A stretch of DNA of 6,535 nt from Actinomycetes bacterium. Its GTDB lineage: Bacteria > Actinomycetota > Acidimicrobiia > Acidimicrobiales > Palsa-688. The stretch is from the NCBI GenBank assembly GCA_021798075.1, contig JAJZYO010000121.1, positions 1-6,535 of the forward strand, in the 5' to 3' direction. Below are positions 6,332 through 6,535 of the stretch, piece after piece. Under the pieces are notes generated by a model. The model did no database searches. It had not been told where the DNA came from and worked only from the letters and a program-made list of their open reading frames with translations. Made by a program: the position numbers and the translations under genes. Position 1 is the stretch's first letter. Each line of letters begins with the position of its first letter.

Positions 6332-6373
6332 TGGCGTTCCACTATAGGGGACAGATTAGCTACTATCTCGGAC
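6332..6373. promoter_or_regulatory. Shared divergent promoter region (XRE-cupin / GNAT)
   Basis: These 42 bp must hold both promoters. On the plus strand TACTAT (6361-6366) ends 7 bases before the acetyltransferase ATG, the spacing expected for a leaderless mRNA. On the minus strand TAATCT (6358-6353) would leave a short leader with a GTGGA ribosome site, or TATAGT (6346-6341) would start almost at the GTG. No good -35 hexamers are seen. The palindrome TAGCTA (6357-6362), nested within AGAT...ATCT (6353-6368), overlaps these -10 elements and is a candidate operator for the XRE protein. Confidence 0.45.
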
Positions 6374-6535
6374 ATGGCCCTAGCTGGTCTCCTGGTGCGC
6401 GACGCCACGTTGGACGACGCGATGGCCTGCGCGTCCATCTACGCGCCCTATGTCACCGGCACGCCCGTCACTTTCGAGGTCGATCCGCCGGGGCCGGGGG
6501 CGATGGCCGAAAGGATCGCCGCAGCCCTGGTCGGC
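6374..6535 (+). CDS. GNAT acetyltransferase, phosphinothricin acetyltransferase-like (partial)
   Basis: An ATG at 6374 opens 54 codons that stay open to the window edge, so the C-terminal two thirds or so is missing. The visible part reads LVRDATLDDAMACASIYAPY (7-26) followed by a TPVTFEVDPP segment (30-39). This resembles the N-terminus of the Bar/Pat/MnaT group of GNAT enzymes (R-x-A-T-x-x-D ... I-Y-x-x-Y-V ... T-x-x-F). That group transfers acetyl from acetyl-CoA to amines such as phosphinothricin or methionine sulfone analogues. The acetyl-CoA binding motif lies beyond the window, so activity cannot be judged. No Shine-Dalgarno precedes the ATG; a leaderless transcript is suggested by the close -10 element. 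It is divergent from the XRE-cupin gene, which is its probable regulator. Confidence 0.8.
   Translation, partial: MALAGLLVRDATLDDAMACASIYAPYVTGTPVTFEVDPPGPGAMAERIAAALVG

Overview
The window is GC-rich, densely packed bacterial DNA. Two GTG starts, 4-5 bp gene junctions, a NarL/DesK-type kinase with its LuxR-type regulator, and a DrrA/BcrA-like ABC exporter all fit an actinomycete (Actinomycetota). No rRNA or tRNA is present, so a lower rank cannot be fixed. All six complete genes lie on the minus strand. A seventh, cut by the right edge, is on the plus strand. I see no broken genes, insertion sequences or CRISPR array.

Layout from left to right: (1) 1-129 is non-coding and holds a perfect 17-bp tandem array (six copies plus a partial one), ending just past the stop codon of the next gene. 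(2) 130-1626 encodes a phospholipase C/acid phosphatase-type phosphoesterase with no visible signal peptide and a Gly/Ala-rich C-terminal insert built partly from a 15-bp in-frame repeat. (3) 1749-2513 and 2510-3772 are a response regulator and a membrane histidine kinase joined by an ATGA overlap; a GC-rich hairpin begins at the regulator stop codon. (4) 3773-3862 carries a perfect 12-bp-stem hairpin. (5) 3863-4690 and 4696-5619 are the permease and ATPase of an ABC-2 type exporter, 5 bp apart, with a strong Shine-Dalgarno before the ATPase. (6) 5768-6331 is an XRE-cupin regulator, divergent from a GNAT acetyltransferase starting at 6374 and running off the window.

How they may work together (inference): transcription runs right to left, so the order is ATPase, permease, kinase, response regulator, phosphoesterase. 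ABC-2 exporter pairs next to a NarL-type two-component system are a common actinobacterial arrangement, often for sensing and exporting toxic amphiphilic compounds or antibiotics; the substrate here cannot be read from sequence. The kinase has no convincing promoter between the hairpin and its start, so it may depend on transcription reading through from the exporter genes. The XRE-cupin/GNAT pair looks like a separate module in which the regulator probably controls the 42-bp shared promoter region.

I found no clearly new biological system. The most unusual items are the perfect 17-bp array, the hairpin between exporter and kinase genes, and the compact divergent promoter with possible leaderless transcripts.
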